64,000 nucleotides of DNA. It comes from Bisporella sp. PMI_857. Its lineage: Eukaryota > Ascomycota > Leotiomycetes > Helotiales > Helotiaceae. Shown here piece by piece: positions 1-11,401 of this stretch (within the stretch, counting starts at the first letter, position 1; every line of letters begins with the position of its first letter). The stretch lies in contig JAJSPD010000043.1 of the NCBI GenBank assembly GCA_021307315.1, forward strand, positions 62,001 to 126,000, given 5' to 3'. A program made the position numbers and the translations under genes. Below the pieces are notes generated by a model, which was not told where the DNA came from, did not search any database, and worked only from the letters and a program-made list of their open reading frames with translations.

Positions 1-282
1 TCCAATGCCGCTCCACCGCCCTCTGCCGCGAATGCGGCTAGGCAAACGATTGAGAAACAAGATCCACCTGTAGAGGCATCGACGCCTGGAAGTACGCATC
101 AAAGCGTTGATGATGATGCGGATGATGAGAGTGACTTAAGTGATCCTCCTGATATGGACGATGAGGATCATCTGTTCCCCAATTTGGTTAGACGGGAGAC
201 CAACAGTACGCACGGCGGCGCGAATAGTAGCAGTGCGGGTGGGAATGGAAGTGCAATTGGTACACCAGCAATCGAGGAATAA
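1..282 (+). CDS. C-terminal end of an acidic, low-complexity protein (5' truncated by window)
   Basis: The frame starting at base 1 is open and stops with TAA at 280-282, giving the last 93 residues of a protein whose body lies outside the window. The tail is Ala/Pro-rich, then strongly acidic (Asp/Glu from about residue 39 to 58, including the stretch SDLSDPPDMDDEDHLFPNLV), then Ser/Gly/Asn-rich. Such tails are common in fungal nuclear or chromatin-associated proteins, but nothing here identifies the family and I do not recognise it. Coding is supported by the absence of stops and by the biased composition. Nuclear location is inference only. Confidence 0.6.
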   Translation, partial: SNAAPPPSAANAARQTIEKQDPPVEASTPGSTHQSVDDDADDESDLSDPPDMDDEDHLFPNLVRRETNSTHGGANSSSAGGNGSAIGTPAIEE

Positions 283-578
283 AACTTCCATCACAGCAAG
301 GACAAGGAACTAGAGAGGATCAAGGCTTGTACAATATAAAAGAATTTTGGCAATGGCGCCTAGATGGGACATGATACCAAGCCATATGACTAGTCACAGG
401 TGTTGTATATTTTGCTTAACCTGGAGATGCTGCAAAATGTATTAGTATAATCGGTTCTAGTACGTAGTTGAATAGAGTTTATGGTGTTGCTAACCTTTGA
501 ATTTTGACAAGCATAGCTCATTAAACAATATCCAACACTGACGTGTATATGGCTACTTCGAAAAAGTGAGATTGATGC

Positions 579-1168
579 CTACGTCACATCTCTGACCGGA
601 TCGTAGTATAAGCTCTGTGAACCATTCCGGACTTTGATTTTTTCTCCTACCCCACTATTTTTTCTATCATAACTATATCCATAGCCATTGTCCGTCGTTC
701 TTTCCTCCAGAGATGGCCCTGATAACACTCTGGAACCAGGCTTGAAAGATTGTCTTATTCTTCTATCCCGATATCTGAACTTATGATATAAAAACCACCT
801 TGCGATCCAGTTTGGACAGTTCTCAGTAGGAACTGCAAGGTTCCAATAGTAAGCTGTTTCTGGGTTGGAGGATTGAGAGATATAGTACATTGCTTCATCT
901 TTGGGCCTCTCGGCAAAGTCACTCCAGTCATAGGGTGGGTGGCGCTTGCCGTTCTCTTTTAGGTGCGATTTGTTTGTTATCAGCCAGGTGTACATAGGTT
1001 CCACTTCTTTCTGAGCCCCGGTTTAGTAACATTGAGATTTGAGAGGTGATTTAAATGAACGAAGAGGTATCTTACAGCCATTTTTTGATATATGTCATCT
1101 GAGATAGTCAGGTGAGCTTGAAAAGTGGCCTTTGTTTCGCTCATAGCAAGTGGTGGCAATGACGACAT
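579..1168 (-). CDS. Small two-exon hypothetical protein (174 aa)
   Basis: Two exons join cleanly: exon 1 at 1076-1168 and exon 2 at 579-1010, separated by a 65-nt intron (1011-1075) with donor GTAAGA and acceptor CTCAG. The phase is kept across the junction, giving a 174-aa product that begins MSSLPPLAMSETKATF. The protein is rich in Trp, Tyr and charged residues (for example DWSDFAERPKDEAMYYI and NWIARWFLYHKFRYRDRR). It has no signal peptide or membrane segment that I can see. The family is not recognised. The well-formed intron and uninterrupted frame argue for a real gene. The start is the first ATG of exon 1, and the ATG eight codons later is an alternative. Confidence 0.6.
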
Positions 1169-1956
1169 AATGGAGTTCGATAACCAGCGCGAGGTAGCAG
1201 ATTCACAAATATAAGTAAGCTTTGCCTCAAGCTTTTAATATGAATAGTTTAAATATACGAGGGGAGGCGGACACACTCCCAAGGGATAGGAGGAGGAGCT
1301 AAGATATAGAAGCCAAGCCAAAGCTCTCATATGCAGAAATCCAAATGGGGCCATTGAGCCATCCTCAGGCAGATCATGTACAGCTTTGGCTAGCAACCAT
1401 TAGTCAAGTCACGAAACTATTCGCCACCCCAGTGAAAGCCCCACACCTGCAAAACCCTCTTCTTTATCCAAAACTTCCAAGTTTTGCTTGCTCTCAAGCT
1501 CCCCGAGACTCCATTGTCTCATATGCTTGGGCCAATAACCCTATGCTCCTTGCTAAGGCGTCTCGAGATCAGATGAGTCAATATTAGAACGTAAACATCA
1601 ATAATGACACGATCATGCGTTACACAAACCTCGCTCTTCAATATGTTTCAGAATCACATATATAGCAGCATCATGGGAATCTCCGTGGCCTCGCGCTAAG
1701 ATTCCCGGCAAAGAGAGACACAAGTGAGACGTATGGTGGAGGTATCTCAATTGCTCGGAGTAAACTCCCGGAGGATATTCATTGGTTGACAGTTCGGAGT
1801 ATGACTGCCTTCCCGATACGCTGTCGAGCATGCTTTCTGCAGTAATTCTGTGCAGTTCAAATCACGGAAGTGGGCTCGAAAGATCCGGTTGGTGTTGGTG
1901 TCTATCCATTTTGTGTTGAGCATGGGCTTGGTGTTAAGCTCCATGCGTTTTACATA
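1169..1956. other. Intergenic, no gene supported
   Basis: Short open frames occur here (for example 1345-1587 on the plus strand), but none has intron partners, recognisable motifs or a convincing composition. The stretch separates the small minus-strand gene from the MITE at 1957. Confidence 0.5.
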
Positions 1957-2129
1957 CAGTCAAACCTTGTTGTATCGGAACTCGTTATATCGGAAGCCTC
2001 TGCATATCGGAATGAACCTTGGATCCGCCGAGCTTTAGGTAGCTATAATGGACCTCGTTATATCGGAAACCTCTATATATCGGAAGGTTGGTTTGGCACC
2101 GAGCGTTCCGATATAACCAGGTTTGACTG
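1957..2129. mobile_element. MITE with pogo/Fot1-like terminal inverted repeats, TA target duplication
   Basis: The 173-bp element begins CAGTCAAACCTTGTTGTATC and ends in the inverted copy, whose reverse complement reads CAGTCAAACCTGGTTATATC. Terminal inverted repeats of about 26 bp therefore match with only a few mismatches. A TA dinucleotide flanks each side (1955-1956 and 2130-2131), the target duplication expected for Tc1/mariner-superfamily insertion. Inside are further copies of the motif TATATCGGAA (near 1985, 2010, 2057 and 2077), so the element is built from repeated sub-terminal units. It has no transposase. It is most likely a non-autonomous derivative mobilised by a pogo/Fot1-type transposase encoded elsewhere. 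The assignment to pogo/Fot1 is inference from the CAGT ends and the TA duplication. Confidence 0.85.
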
Positions 2130-2428
2130 TACTAAATTTTACAATACAGTGCACATTAGCTCACAAAGAACAATGCAGAGCATCATTGAGACAATTGTAA
2201 GGTACATATGTTTAAACATAACAAAATATCTGACAAACGACAGATAAGCTACGGACTCAATGTTTGCATAATACTTCCAGCCCGCTGAGTTGCACCCAGT
2301 TGGCTAACCCCGAAGCGAAGCCCCGTAGCGAGCCCCCTATGAGCCGAGCAAAATTCACAAACTAGGTTTGTGCACGGACCATGCTGAAACAATGACAAAA
2401 ATTCTCCCCTGACAAACAACGCCCATCG

Positions 2429-3256
2429 ATGGATCTACAGACGTTAGGGGCCAGTGTGGCAGCAAGTATATCCGCAAGAGTTGCATGCTTTCCTCTAGAT
2501 ACTATCGCAATCCAACACGCATCATCAACACGTCGACCAATTTTCTCTGTCCCACTACACACCTATTATCGTGGTATTGGAGCCAGTATTCTAATTACGA
2601 CCCCTGCTACCACCGTCTACTACTGCGCATATCGCGCCTCCAAGGATGCGTTCATCAAACGCTTGGGAGACAATACATACAGCTATATCCTCGCTGGTAT
2701 CACGGCGGAGTTAGCTTCATCGCTCTTATGGACGCCCTTAGAAGTCATTAAGGCTAGGCTACAAATTAGCCGAAGTAGTCAGGAGGGAAGATTGTTGTAT
2801 CAACTAAGAGACATCAGCAACAAAGAGGGAATTAGAGGGTTTTACCGAGGCTATGGAATGGGCTTGGCAATCTACATTCCTTTTAATTCAATTTTCTGGG
2901 CTGTCTACGAGAACACGAAGAAGCAGTTACCAGACGGCTGGACCTATTCGGCAAAGATCGCTTTCAGTACTGCCGCATCTATTGCCACCGCCCAAGGTGT
3001 TATGTACCCATTTGATTTGGTCAAGACGAGATACCAGGTGGCTACGAGTGAGACGGTTACAGAAATGACTGGGATCACGGGACGATTATCGGATCGTGGA
3101 GGGGTTCGACAAATTGTCAAGAACGTCATGCTTGAGAGTGGAAGGATGGGATTCTACGCAGGGCTAGCGCCACGATTGGCGTGTTCAGTCCCCAGTTCGA
3201 TCATTACGATGAGTGTTATAGAGTACTTGAAGCCTGATCGTCCGGCAGAGGAGTAA
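2429..3256 (+). CDS. Mitochondrial carrier family protein (275 aa)
   Basis: A single-exon frame of 275 residues has the three-fold repeat of mitochondrial solute carriers (SLC25 family), about 100 residues per repeat with two membrane helices each. The carrier signatures P-x-D/E-x-x-K/R are visible at the end of each odd helix: PLDTIA near residue 23, PLEVIKARLQ near 102 and PFDLVKTRYQ near 192. Glycine-rich second-half motifs (GFYRGYGMG and GFYAGLAPRLA) fit the family. The first signature lacks its usual Lys/Arg, which is seen in some atypical carriers and may weaken the matrix salt-bridge network. It should sit in the mitochondrial inner membrane, and the substrate cannot be read from the sequence. 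The start is the first ATG before the first repeat and gives a short N-terminus typical of the family. Confidence 0.9.
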   Translation: MDLQTLGASVAASISARVACFPLDTIAIQHASSTRRPIFSVPLHTYYRGIGASILITTPATTVYYCAYRASKDAFIKRLGDNTYSYILAGITAELASSLLWTPLEVIKARLQISRSSQEGRLLYQLRDISNKEGIRGFYRGYGMGLAIYIPFNSIFWAVYENTKKQLPDGWTYSAKIAFSTAASIATAQGVMYPFDLVKTRYQVATSETVTEMTGITGRLSDRGGVRQIVKNVMLESGRMGFYAGLAPRLACSVPSSIITMSVIEYLKPDRPAEE

Positions 3257-4120
3257 CTTGAGGGAAACTGGACATAGAGGCTATATGGACATTTCGCAAG
3301 GACATAGTGCTGGCTTTTAGATTGTTTATAGAGCTATAGAGTGTACTATTACGACATACATCTAGAGTATCTGAGTGCGGAACTCGGATAGATGAGGCGT
3401 TAGGGCTAAGACTAATACGATATAATCTTTATTGGAAGTGACTATCCTGTTCGAGCAATCTGATCAGCAACGTGATATTCCAATTATACAGTTGTAAAGT
3501 GGGGATGTTGTCACTGTAATAAAGCAGACAATTGAAGAGTAACTCGAAACAATACCTTATGTGGTTGCTGAGGTGGTTTTATGGAAAAGAATGATGACAT
3601 TACGACTTTCACTGGCTTTGCGTTAATATTATCTACCGTCCATTCGTTTTGCGTTGCAAAACCAAAAGGGATACAGTGGTATAAGTCTTACCTCATAATT
3701 TTAAAATAATATGATAGCAAATTGATGCGCAAAGAGTTTGTAATATCAGACACGTCACTAATTACTATGCAATTTGACAATCTCCATTCCTGCTCGTGAT
3801 GTTATAAAATGAAACGCGAGTCAGAGGATATGTGTCACTCCATGATGTCCATTAAACCAATAATATACGTTTATTATAGCATCTAAACCTAACATATCTT
3901 GCAGCTTAAATGCTATTCGAATTTTATGGACAGCAGAGAGAGGTGTTCTATGCCCTCGTCTCTCGTTCATCCTCTATATCATGCGACACGAGAAACACTA
4001 AATAAGGTACTTCGGGTAGCTGAATATAGAAGAACCTATCGGAAAGTCATTATTATTGGATGCCTTATGCTCACTAGCTACAAGCTCCTTTGCAGCAGAA
4101 CTGTTCAGAAATTCGGCAAA
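3257..4120. other. AT-rich intergenic spacer
   Basis: About 860 bp of AT-rich sequence between the carrier and the converging secreted-protein gene. Only short unconvincing open frames are present. It presumably holds both 3' ends, but no polyadenylation signal can be assigned with confidence. Confidence 0.5.
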
Positions 4121-4954
4121 TCATAATCTCCCAATGGTCGTCCCATTCATTCCACATCCAGCTTGTACACAGTGGGACACCGTATGCACATACTTGATCT
4201 TTCCTCCCTCTACTCTAAATAAATGGCTATCAGGCATAGGCGCTTGACCTTGCGAGCGATCTAAGCCTGGAAAGCCGAGGAAGATGTCCACCGTCCCTGC
4301 TTCCTCGTCAATAATATAGCGTCTGTTTGTGACCACAATAGTGGATGGCCAAACCATTACGCAGTCATCTCCTGTTAGTGTTCCTCTGACTATAATCCCT
4401 CCTTCGATGCGGGTACATGGGGGACCCCATGGCACCACGACACTGGTGTTATTAAATCGGTTGAAGTATGCATCCCCAGCTGCTTGTATAACCGCTCTGA
4501 TCTCCCGCTTGTCCGCAGGTATTGGATCCCAATTCTCTTGAGCAACGTAGCTGAGGTAGCTTGTCGCATTAAATGCCCAGTCGCCGGTAGTCGTCACAAT
4601 GGACTCCATAGTCGTGACCTTGTCGTCCGTGAAGAGCATGCGAGTTGCGACCACATAAGGTTTCGCGGGGTCGGTGACGATGATTTCTGTGAAAGTCCCG
4701 CAGATGGTGGTGTCAAGGATACTGCGGCTGTGATCTATCTTCAATGGTTTGGACAGAATGCCAGTTGTAAGACTTGCTTGCTTTTCATTTTCGGTGTAGT
4801 TGACGTTGTTGGTAAATGTGGAGAAATCAGCTGCTTGGCCACTACTTTGGGCCGCGACATATGCATCGGCTGCACTTTTTATTATTGCTCGTGTGCATTG
4901 GGCATGTGATATAGTGACGATGCCTAAGAATGCTATGAAAGTTGATATGAACAT
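4121..4954 (-). CDS. Secreted DUF8021-like protein (277 aa)
   Basis: A single-exon protein opens with a clear signal peptide (MFISTFIAFLGIVTISHAQ, cleavage expected near residue 19). The mature part has six cysteines (near residues 20, 85, 180, 198, 260 and 266) that could form disulfides, and several N-glycosylation sequons (NYTE, NATS, NNTS, NGTT). The central block with NRFNNTSVVVPWGPPC and RIEGG, followed by a beta-rich second half, resembles fungal DUF8021 secreted proteins of unknown activity. Extracellular or cell-wall location is inferred from the signal peptide and lack of other membrane segments. No catalytic residues are evident. The frame ends TIGRL without interruption. Confidence 0.8.
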   Translation of the reverse strand: MFISTFIAFLGIVTISHAQCTRAIIKSAADAYVAAQSSGQAADFSTFTNNVNYTENEKQASLTTGILSKPLKIDHSRSILDTTICGTFTEIIVTDPAKPYVVATRMLFTDDKVTTMESIVTTTGDWAFNATSYLSYVAQENWDPIPADKREIRAVIQAAGDAYFNRFNNTSVVVPWGPPCTRIEGGIIVRGTLTGDDCVMVWPSTIVVTNRRYIIDEEAGTVDIFLGFPGLDRSQGQAPMPDSHLFRVEGGKIKYVHTVSHCVQAGCGMNGTTIGRL

Positions 4955-7900
4955 CTTGAGAACTTCTCTGAATCATGAACCTCGTGCCAATTTTGATGAT
5001 GTTTGATATAGTTATGTCAAACTGAAGTGAGTTTCTCTTATTGAAGGAGGTATTTAAGGAGTAAGCGTGCGTTAACTGCCGACTTCAGCACATGCAAGTT
5101 GAGAATTCAATTTCACCGTTAAAGAGCTAGATTTTCCGGCCGACATCCAGATTGAAGATGTACGTATATTTATAAAGCTGCAGCTTCGTACCAAAGCATT
5201 TCGGCATCTCTATATACTTCTGCTGTGGATGAGCGAGGCCCTGCCATGAGTTCCAGTGGTAATGACGGTCGTGGAAGTAAACAGGTGCTGCCAAAATATG
5301 AGGCCGATTAGCAAATCAAAGACTTCAGCTAGAGGTTGATGGTGGCACCCTGTAGAACTCGTCATTGACATCAGATACAATTTCTTTCAATACGTATAAA
5401 TTGATTTCAGTGTCTTAATGGGGAATTTTAACTATCAATAATTAAGTGGCAAAGTTTAGCCTATGTTCAATTCAGCCACTGCTTTGAGCCTCATCAAGCA
5501 CTTCGTCATTAAGTAGAAGGAGCTCGGCAGTTCATAAAATTTTCAGGGTCACTGTCTCAAGTAGATTGAGTCAATCCTGAAACTTGAGCTAGAATGAGTC
5601 AGCTATGCCTCTCTAATTCTTCCCAATTAATGTGCCGCTGATAAATCATCGAAGTCGTAAAATATGAGCTTCTCCCGCCACAGCTCTAATTACTTCACAT
5701 GTATGTACGTATTCCCCGAACCAGTTCAGCATAAAGCAGACCTATATATAATAGACCATGCTGCTGATAATTTGCTTTACGCTGAGAAAAATATGACTTT
5801 ATTTAATTCAACGATACGGATGTTTGAAAATCAGTCAATTTAACTAAGAACCGTACGTCTATACCACCCTATACTCCTCACTTCTCGTAATTGCTTCTCT
5901 TGATATAATGTCCTCCTTAACTCATACCTAGAAATACTTGCTATATCTCATCTCGTTTCTATGGTCGTAAAAGCCTTAAGTAAGGCATCCACAGCGTGCT
6001 ACCACAGAGGGTTCTTCAAAGGATGATTTCTTAAAATCAAGCTCTATATACTCTGGCAGTCTATGATGAATCGTGGCTATTTTTGAAAGCGGGTAACTAC
6101 TATAATCTTAGTAGAGTTTAAACATTGCGAAACCATATTTGATCATCCTCTGCAAAATGCTCATAACTATTGCAACAAGCTCTTCAGATTAGGGCATGTA
6201 GGTCATTCAGTTTGGTAAAGCTTGTACGTGAGAAACTACAGCTAGCATCATTGATTCATGCCCGAAGAACTTCTAGAAAGGCTGGCTCTCCCACGGAATG
6301 GAAGAGAAATGAGAAATGCGCATCTTGCCTGAAAAGTAGTCGGAAATTTGCAGGTCTGTAGCGACTTATTTTTACAGAGCCATATACGAAATGATATCCT
6401 TTAAATGAAAAGAAAATTCATTGAAGGAGGAGTCGGCATACGTGGGATGATCGAGATCTTTTTAACGGCCAAGAAGGTTGGATACCATTCATATTATTTA
6501 GGGTTAGTTAAGTATTCCATCCCTAATATAAAGAGACACTACTATATTATAGCACAAACGAAACGGCTGATCTAAAGTGTATACGTATACTAAAGTTTCA
6601 GCAATCTCAAATCTAAAACGAATAGTTTATTTGGTAATCAATGAATACTAGATATGCTTTCTGCTAGAGTCTCAATACTCTATTATTCAGCGACACCAAA
6701 CGCCTCACTTCAATGGCTATCGGCTATAGAAAGACTATTTTCCTTGTTGATTAACAAGCAGGTTGGTGTGAGTACCAACTGGAGCTTCTGCTACCATATA
6801 AATACAGCTGAAGCATAAAGGCATCTGGAAACTTTTTGACCATATCCATTCCCCAATTGTGGTATATATCTCGCAGTCCCACCATATATAGAGCTGCTAA
6901 TCAAAGGCTTTTCGTACATCGATATCTCAAAGATTAGTGAGTCACGACCGTACTGGGCGGCTATTTCGATGGTGTTTAGTTTGTTGGGGAGTGGTCTGCA
7001 GCCACATAGTGAGGCTTTCTATATCGAGTAGCAACTAGTCGATGTGCTGAAGGAGTTGAGTCAGTTTTGATCCATTATGTACTATGGATTTGATTGCATG
7101 TCAAGAGTGGACTCAACCTCTAGATAGATGTCAAACGACAGGTTCTGAAAGAGATCAAGTATCTTGTAGCTATCCAATTTGACTTCGGCTATTTTAGGTG
7201 TTCGCACTTGAACATGCAAATATTTGGAGGGATGGAGGAAACGTGCTTGGTAAAATGAAACCTCCAAATCAATTTCTCGCTGAAATTATTCTTAAGGAAA
7301 AAACTGCAGTACATCTAGACTAGGCTCTGCAACATGAATCTGCGCTCCGAGTTATCCAGTCTCAGTCCTTGCATTGTAGCTGGTCAGCAAGCGTAACCCA
7401 CCGTGATTATGGGCTCACCAACTGTCTTACTATAACCACCCGCAGCTCCAAAAAGCTCTCTACGAATTCCTCGGAGTTCACAATCCTGGGAACCCAGGAT
7501 TTGTCACCCTCATCCTGTGTCTTCAGCTGTTCCCCACATGTCATACCAGAAACTGTTCTCTCGCGTAGGTCGACATGCCTCCGACCCCCATGGTTGTCTA
7601 TTTGGATGTTAATAACTGAACCATCGTTGTTATAGATAATTCCATAACATTATAATGGGATGCTCATCTCAGAGCAATAGCAAGGATTCTCCTTTTGATC
7701 ATGCGTGTAGTATTATTCTTGTTGATACTGGCCTGATTTGCTCACATCCATACGTGAAGCACCCCCGCAGGCGATATATCTAAATGTTTTATCTCGAATT
7801 GTCTTTGGCAAGGTCATTAATAGTGGGATCAAACTGCAAGTAATTAGTGCTATATGATCAGAAACTGAATTAAGGAGTATATCTGGGTAACAGTAAACCA

Positions 7901-8605
7901 TCGAGTAGGATGTCAGGATCGAAGGACTACTTTTGTCGAAGGTTAAATCCTTCATGAGGCGAATACAGGAACTAATATTACAGGCGCTTTCTGAAGCGTA
8001 AGCTGTCGGTAACGTCTTGTAGGATTCGAATCTTCGGAAGCAATAGTAGAGAACACCTCATGCTGGCCTGGTGTGTACAGGTTGTTGATTGAGATTCGAG
8101 TTAATTAGTGAGGAGTTATGGAATGTTAGTGATGTCCACTTATATGAAGCAGGCTTTGAGCGTGCGATCTAGACCTGGACTTTGGGGGGAGGGGGGTTCC
8201 CCCAATTATAACTGAGTATTTATTTGCTTTTTCTAGCCCTATCTGCTCTGTGCCAGTGCTATTCAAAGAGAAGATTGTCATCCACACATGATGTTTAGTA
8301 ATTTATGCAAACTAGTGTTAATAATGGCTTTTTAGAATAGGATATGTTCTACCCGTAACAAGACAAAAATAAGCAATTCTCTTTGCAGTGAATCTCGATT
8401 TTCCTGCGGGAATTGAGACCCTTATTCTTCAAGTTCGTTTCAGTACTGTCTTAGACCGCTCTCATTTGCATTAAATGAGTCCGCTACATATCTTCTTCAT
8501 TTCCTAAGCAACACAGCCACTTCAAACAACGCCACCAAAACACGCATTTCAGACGTATCCCTTATAGAAGTCTTTTCGCAAGAACTAAATACGATTGGTT
8601 TTATC
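4955..8605. other. Long AT-rich gene desert with coding debris
   Basis: About 3.6 kb without an intact gene. Most of it is AT-rich with scattered stops in all frames. The minus strand between about 6720 and 7640 contains short coherent stretches, for example one including LPNKLNTIEIAAQYGRDSLI near 6960, broken by stops, which suggests a decayed gene. A G/C-rich patch occurs at 8178-8204. I see no transposon ends. Repeat-induced point mutation of old repeats would explain the composition, but that is inference. Confidence 0.45.
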
Positions 8606-9466
8606 ATGGCTTCACTCGAAATTGCAGAGATCATGATTGGTGTTGTCTCTGGCACGTATTTTCAGAAAGCTGCCACAACCTTAATACTGACTTTAAACAA
8701 TACAGAAGCCCCAGCTAGGTTCACTATCTTCACTAACCTTCCTACTGAGCTCCAGCTAAAGATTTGGGACAAAGCTCTCCCTTTACGCTGTGACAAGGAT
8801 GGAAACCTAAAGGGTCGGTTGAACTCCTTGGAGCTCGCAAAGGTCCTTGATGAGCACACACCACGCTACTTCTGGATGAACTTGTTCTGGGTCCACCGTA
8901 GCAGCGAAATGTAAGTTTCACATCAATCAACAAGCCACTCTGAATCTGCTTCATGCTAGCCTTGCTTTAGTCCATCATCAGAGCAGGTTTTTGAAACGAG
9001 TGTCGCAAGAGCTTGCGTCCAAAGCAGAGACGTTTATCTCGATACCTTCAAGCACCAACTCCAAGTCAATCGAAAAGGCGTCCTTCATTTCAACGACAAG
9101 GATATTGTCCTATTTGAAAATGCAATAAATAACCGGGCTTCAATTCTGTTTCACACCAGCACTAGTTTGGATGTCCCCTCTCTTGTGTCCACTCACTTCC
9201 GACCCTGCTTTGTATCTTTCAAGAAAGTTGCGATTCCAGTTCCCGAGAACATGGAGCTACCAGGTCTCCATGGATCCGCTGGGCGTCATTTGATAGTTTG
9301 CTTTACAAGCCTTGAACAGCTTTTGCTGGTCTTCTTGTATGAAGATGAGGGCAGGGAGGAGGCTGTGAAGAAGGCGATTGTGCGTCTATTGGCAAAAATC
9401 AAGCGCGACAAGCCAGATTACAACGTTCCAAAGGTCAAATCATGCCATAGGGGTGACCTGGACTGA
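8606..9466 (+). CDS. 2EXR-domain protein (266 aa)
   Basis: Exon 1 (8606-8910) joins exon 2 (8971-9466) across a 60-nt intron with donor GTAAGT and acceptor TTTAG. The nearer CTAG acceptor at 8959 would lead to an early stop. The 266-aa product carries the 2EXR motif near residues 38-60 (FTIFTNLPTELQLKIWDKAL), an F-box-like module expanded in Leotiomycetes and related fungi. A trailing region with FHTSTSLDVPSLVSTHFRPC fits the usual layout of these proteins, where later segments follow the EXR repeat. Their function is unknown, and a role in protein-protein interaction is assumed by analogy to F-boxes. It stands alone next to the AT-rich desert. Confidence 0.8.
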
Positions 9467-11401
9467 ATAGAAATACCCATAACTTTGACGGGGAGATGCA
9501 ACAGTTTTACGGGATTATACTATGGGATAGTGGGATATATCGGGGGTTAGACGTACCCTGGCGCATGATACTTGGAGGAAGGGTGTTGTCATCGGTACCT
9601 CAAATGATGAAGATCCCTTCTTTCAAAATCTTCTTTAAGTGACTCCAAATTTTTGCATTCGATACTTCTAACCTCATAATAGCTGGTAAATGTGGCTTTC
9701 CTAGCCATATAACCCTATTATTAGGACGGGAAGATGTGGTCTTCTAGTCTGCGCATGCCAGGGACACCTCGAGTGAAAGCCGAATCTATGCTTATGGTGA
9801 GGAAGGCCGCCTATATGAATTTGTGTGCTCACAGAGAAAGTACGAGAATTTCCCATAAATTAATAAGGACTACTATATATTTCAAGAGATTTCTTCTGTC
9901 TAAGCCCCTTACGGTAAGAGCCGCATCACTACAGATGACATCATGTGATGCTTAAATCACATGATAAAAAGGAGGGGTTACAACGCTAAACTGTTTCCGG
10001 TGGTATCTGATCTGAGACAATCTTTTGAGCCCCGCGATAGAAAAGGCGGTGGCAGAATATTTTTCCCAAAAAAAAGTTCCACAATGAAGAAAAAGGCAAT
10101 TTTGTGGACTTGAAAGATCTCAATCGGAGCATTCCGCTATCTGGGAATTTTCAACTTTAGGGGCATAGAGAGGGAAAATTCTAAAGAATCAATGGCAATA
10201 TTTTTTAGAGTCATAAAGCTCGTGGCCATGACTCGACAAGACGCTAAGCGCTGCGTCATTGCTGGAAAGATGGCCTGGCTGGCTAGGTCAGGGTTCTTCA
10301 GGCTTGTGGTACTTTTGATCCTCAGCCTCATTTTAGGATTCATATTAGGAGAATGAGTCGTGGCCGAATGTCATTATTTACCAATAATAGATATAGGTGT
10401 AACGGTAGATATACGTTTTAAAATATTACTTCTATTGAGGGGATAGGCAAACACATGGGGAGTTGTGTGAGCAGTAACAGCAAGCCGAACAGGTCGTCCA
10501 AGCTTTCATCTTTTCTGACACCTTTTTCCTCATGTGCCATACCGTTTCTGCCGTTTTGTTTGGGAGGGGGAAAAAGCAGAAACACTGGATGTCTGCCTGC
10601 ATGGTGAGTAAGATTACCTTGGATGAGAGATAACGCTTCACCCCTCCATCATGAACATGGAATCTCCTCTGAGCATGCCCATCTTCATCCATATCATATA
10701 GATTCTTCAATTCATCCAAAATTAAACCAGGTGCTGTAACAGTTGTCCCTTACGTTGTAGCGGTGAAAGCTATGACGGCGAATCATGGGCGTTTGTCAAC
10801 CGTTTAGAGATGTCCCCTAGCGCGGTCAGGGTCTTGGCTCAAAATTTATATCTGACTACTCCACCCCGACAACCTTTTTCCCTCCCCTCAACCAACACCA
10901 CCATTCCAAAAAAGACAACGAAGTCGCACTATCCACCGCATATAGCATACATAAAATATCTACACCTTCGTCGACATCATGCCACAGGCAATCGCTGCGC
11001 TGTGAATCCCCACTGCGGGCATGCTCGTCCGAGCATGTTCGCAGTCCTTCAGCCAACGAGACTTTCAATCAATCATCGACATCGACGAAGATCCAGACTC
11101 TTATTGTCTAAGCCGCCCGGCATACAATCAGGGCCTGCTATTCACATTACAACACTGATCGAGTTGCGCTCTTCGCAGAAGTACGAGGGCTAGGCTCCAT
11201 CCGAGGGAACTTACGCAGACTATTCCTGACAGTTTCTCGCGGACTCTACTAGATCCCGTTCAACTTGGACGAGAGTATAAACCTCCATTACAACAAATTT
11301 AGGCGTTGAAACTACACCTCCATCATTGCCCTTGCACGAGCACACATTCACCGCCATTTAAGGCAACCTATCCTATTTATCTGCATATCGTAGATGGGAA
11401 G
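9467..11401. other. Intergenic region upstream of the acidic nuclear protein gene
   Basis: About 1.9 kb. Several short open frames exist on both strands (for example 10432-10719 minus and 10810-11193 plus), but none shows introns, motifs or composition I would trust. The last several hundred bases are C-rich on the plus strand with many CCA/CAC runs, as is common in fungal promoters, and probably contain the promoter and 5' leader of the gene starting at 11402. Confidence 0.4.

Noticed and set aside
8911..8959. Acceptor at 8959 for the 2EXR gene intron
   Set aside because: Joining there shifts the frame and meets a stop soon after; the acceptor at 8970 keeps the long second exon in frame.
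10810..11193. 127-codon plus-strand frame upstream of the acidic protein gene
   Set aside because: Low-complexity, no motif, no splice partner; better explained as promoter or leader sequence rich in CCA/CAC.
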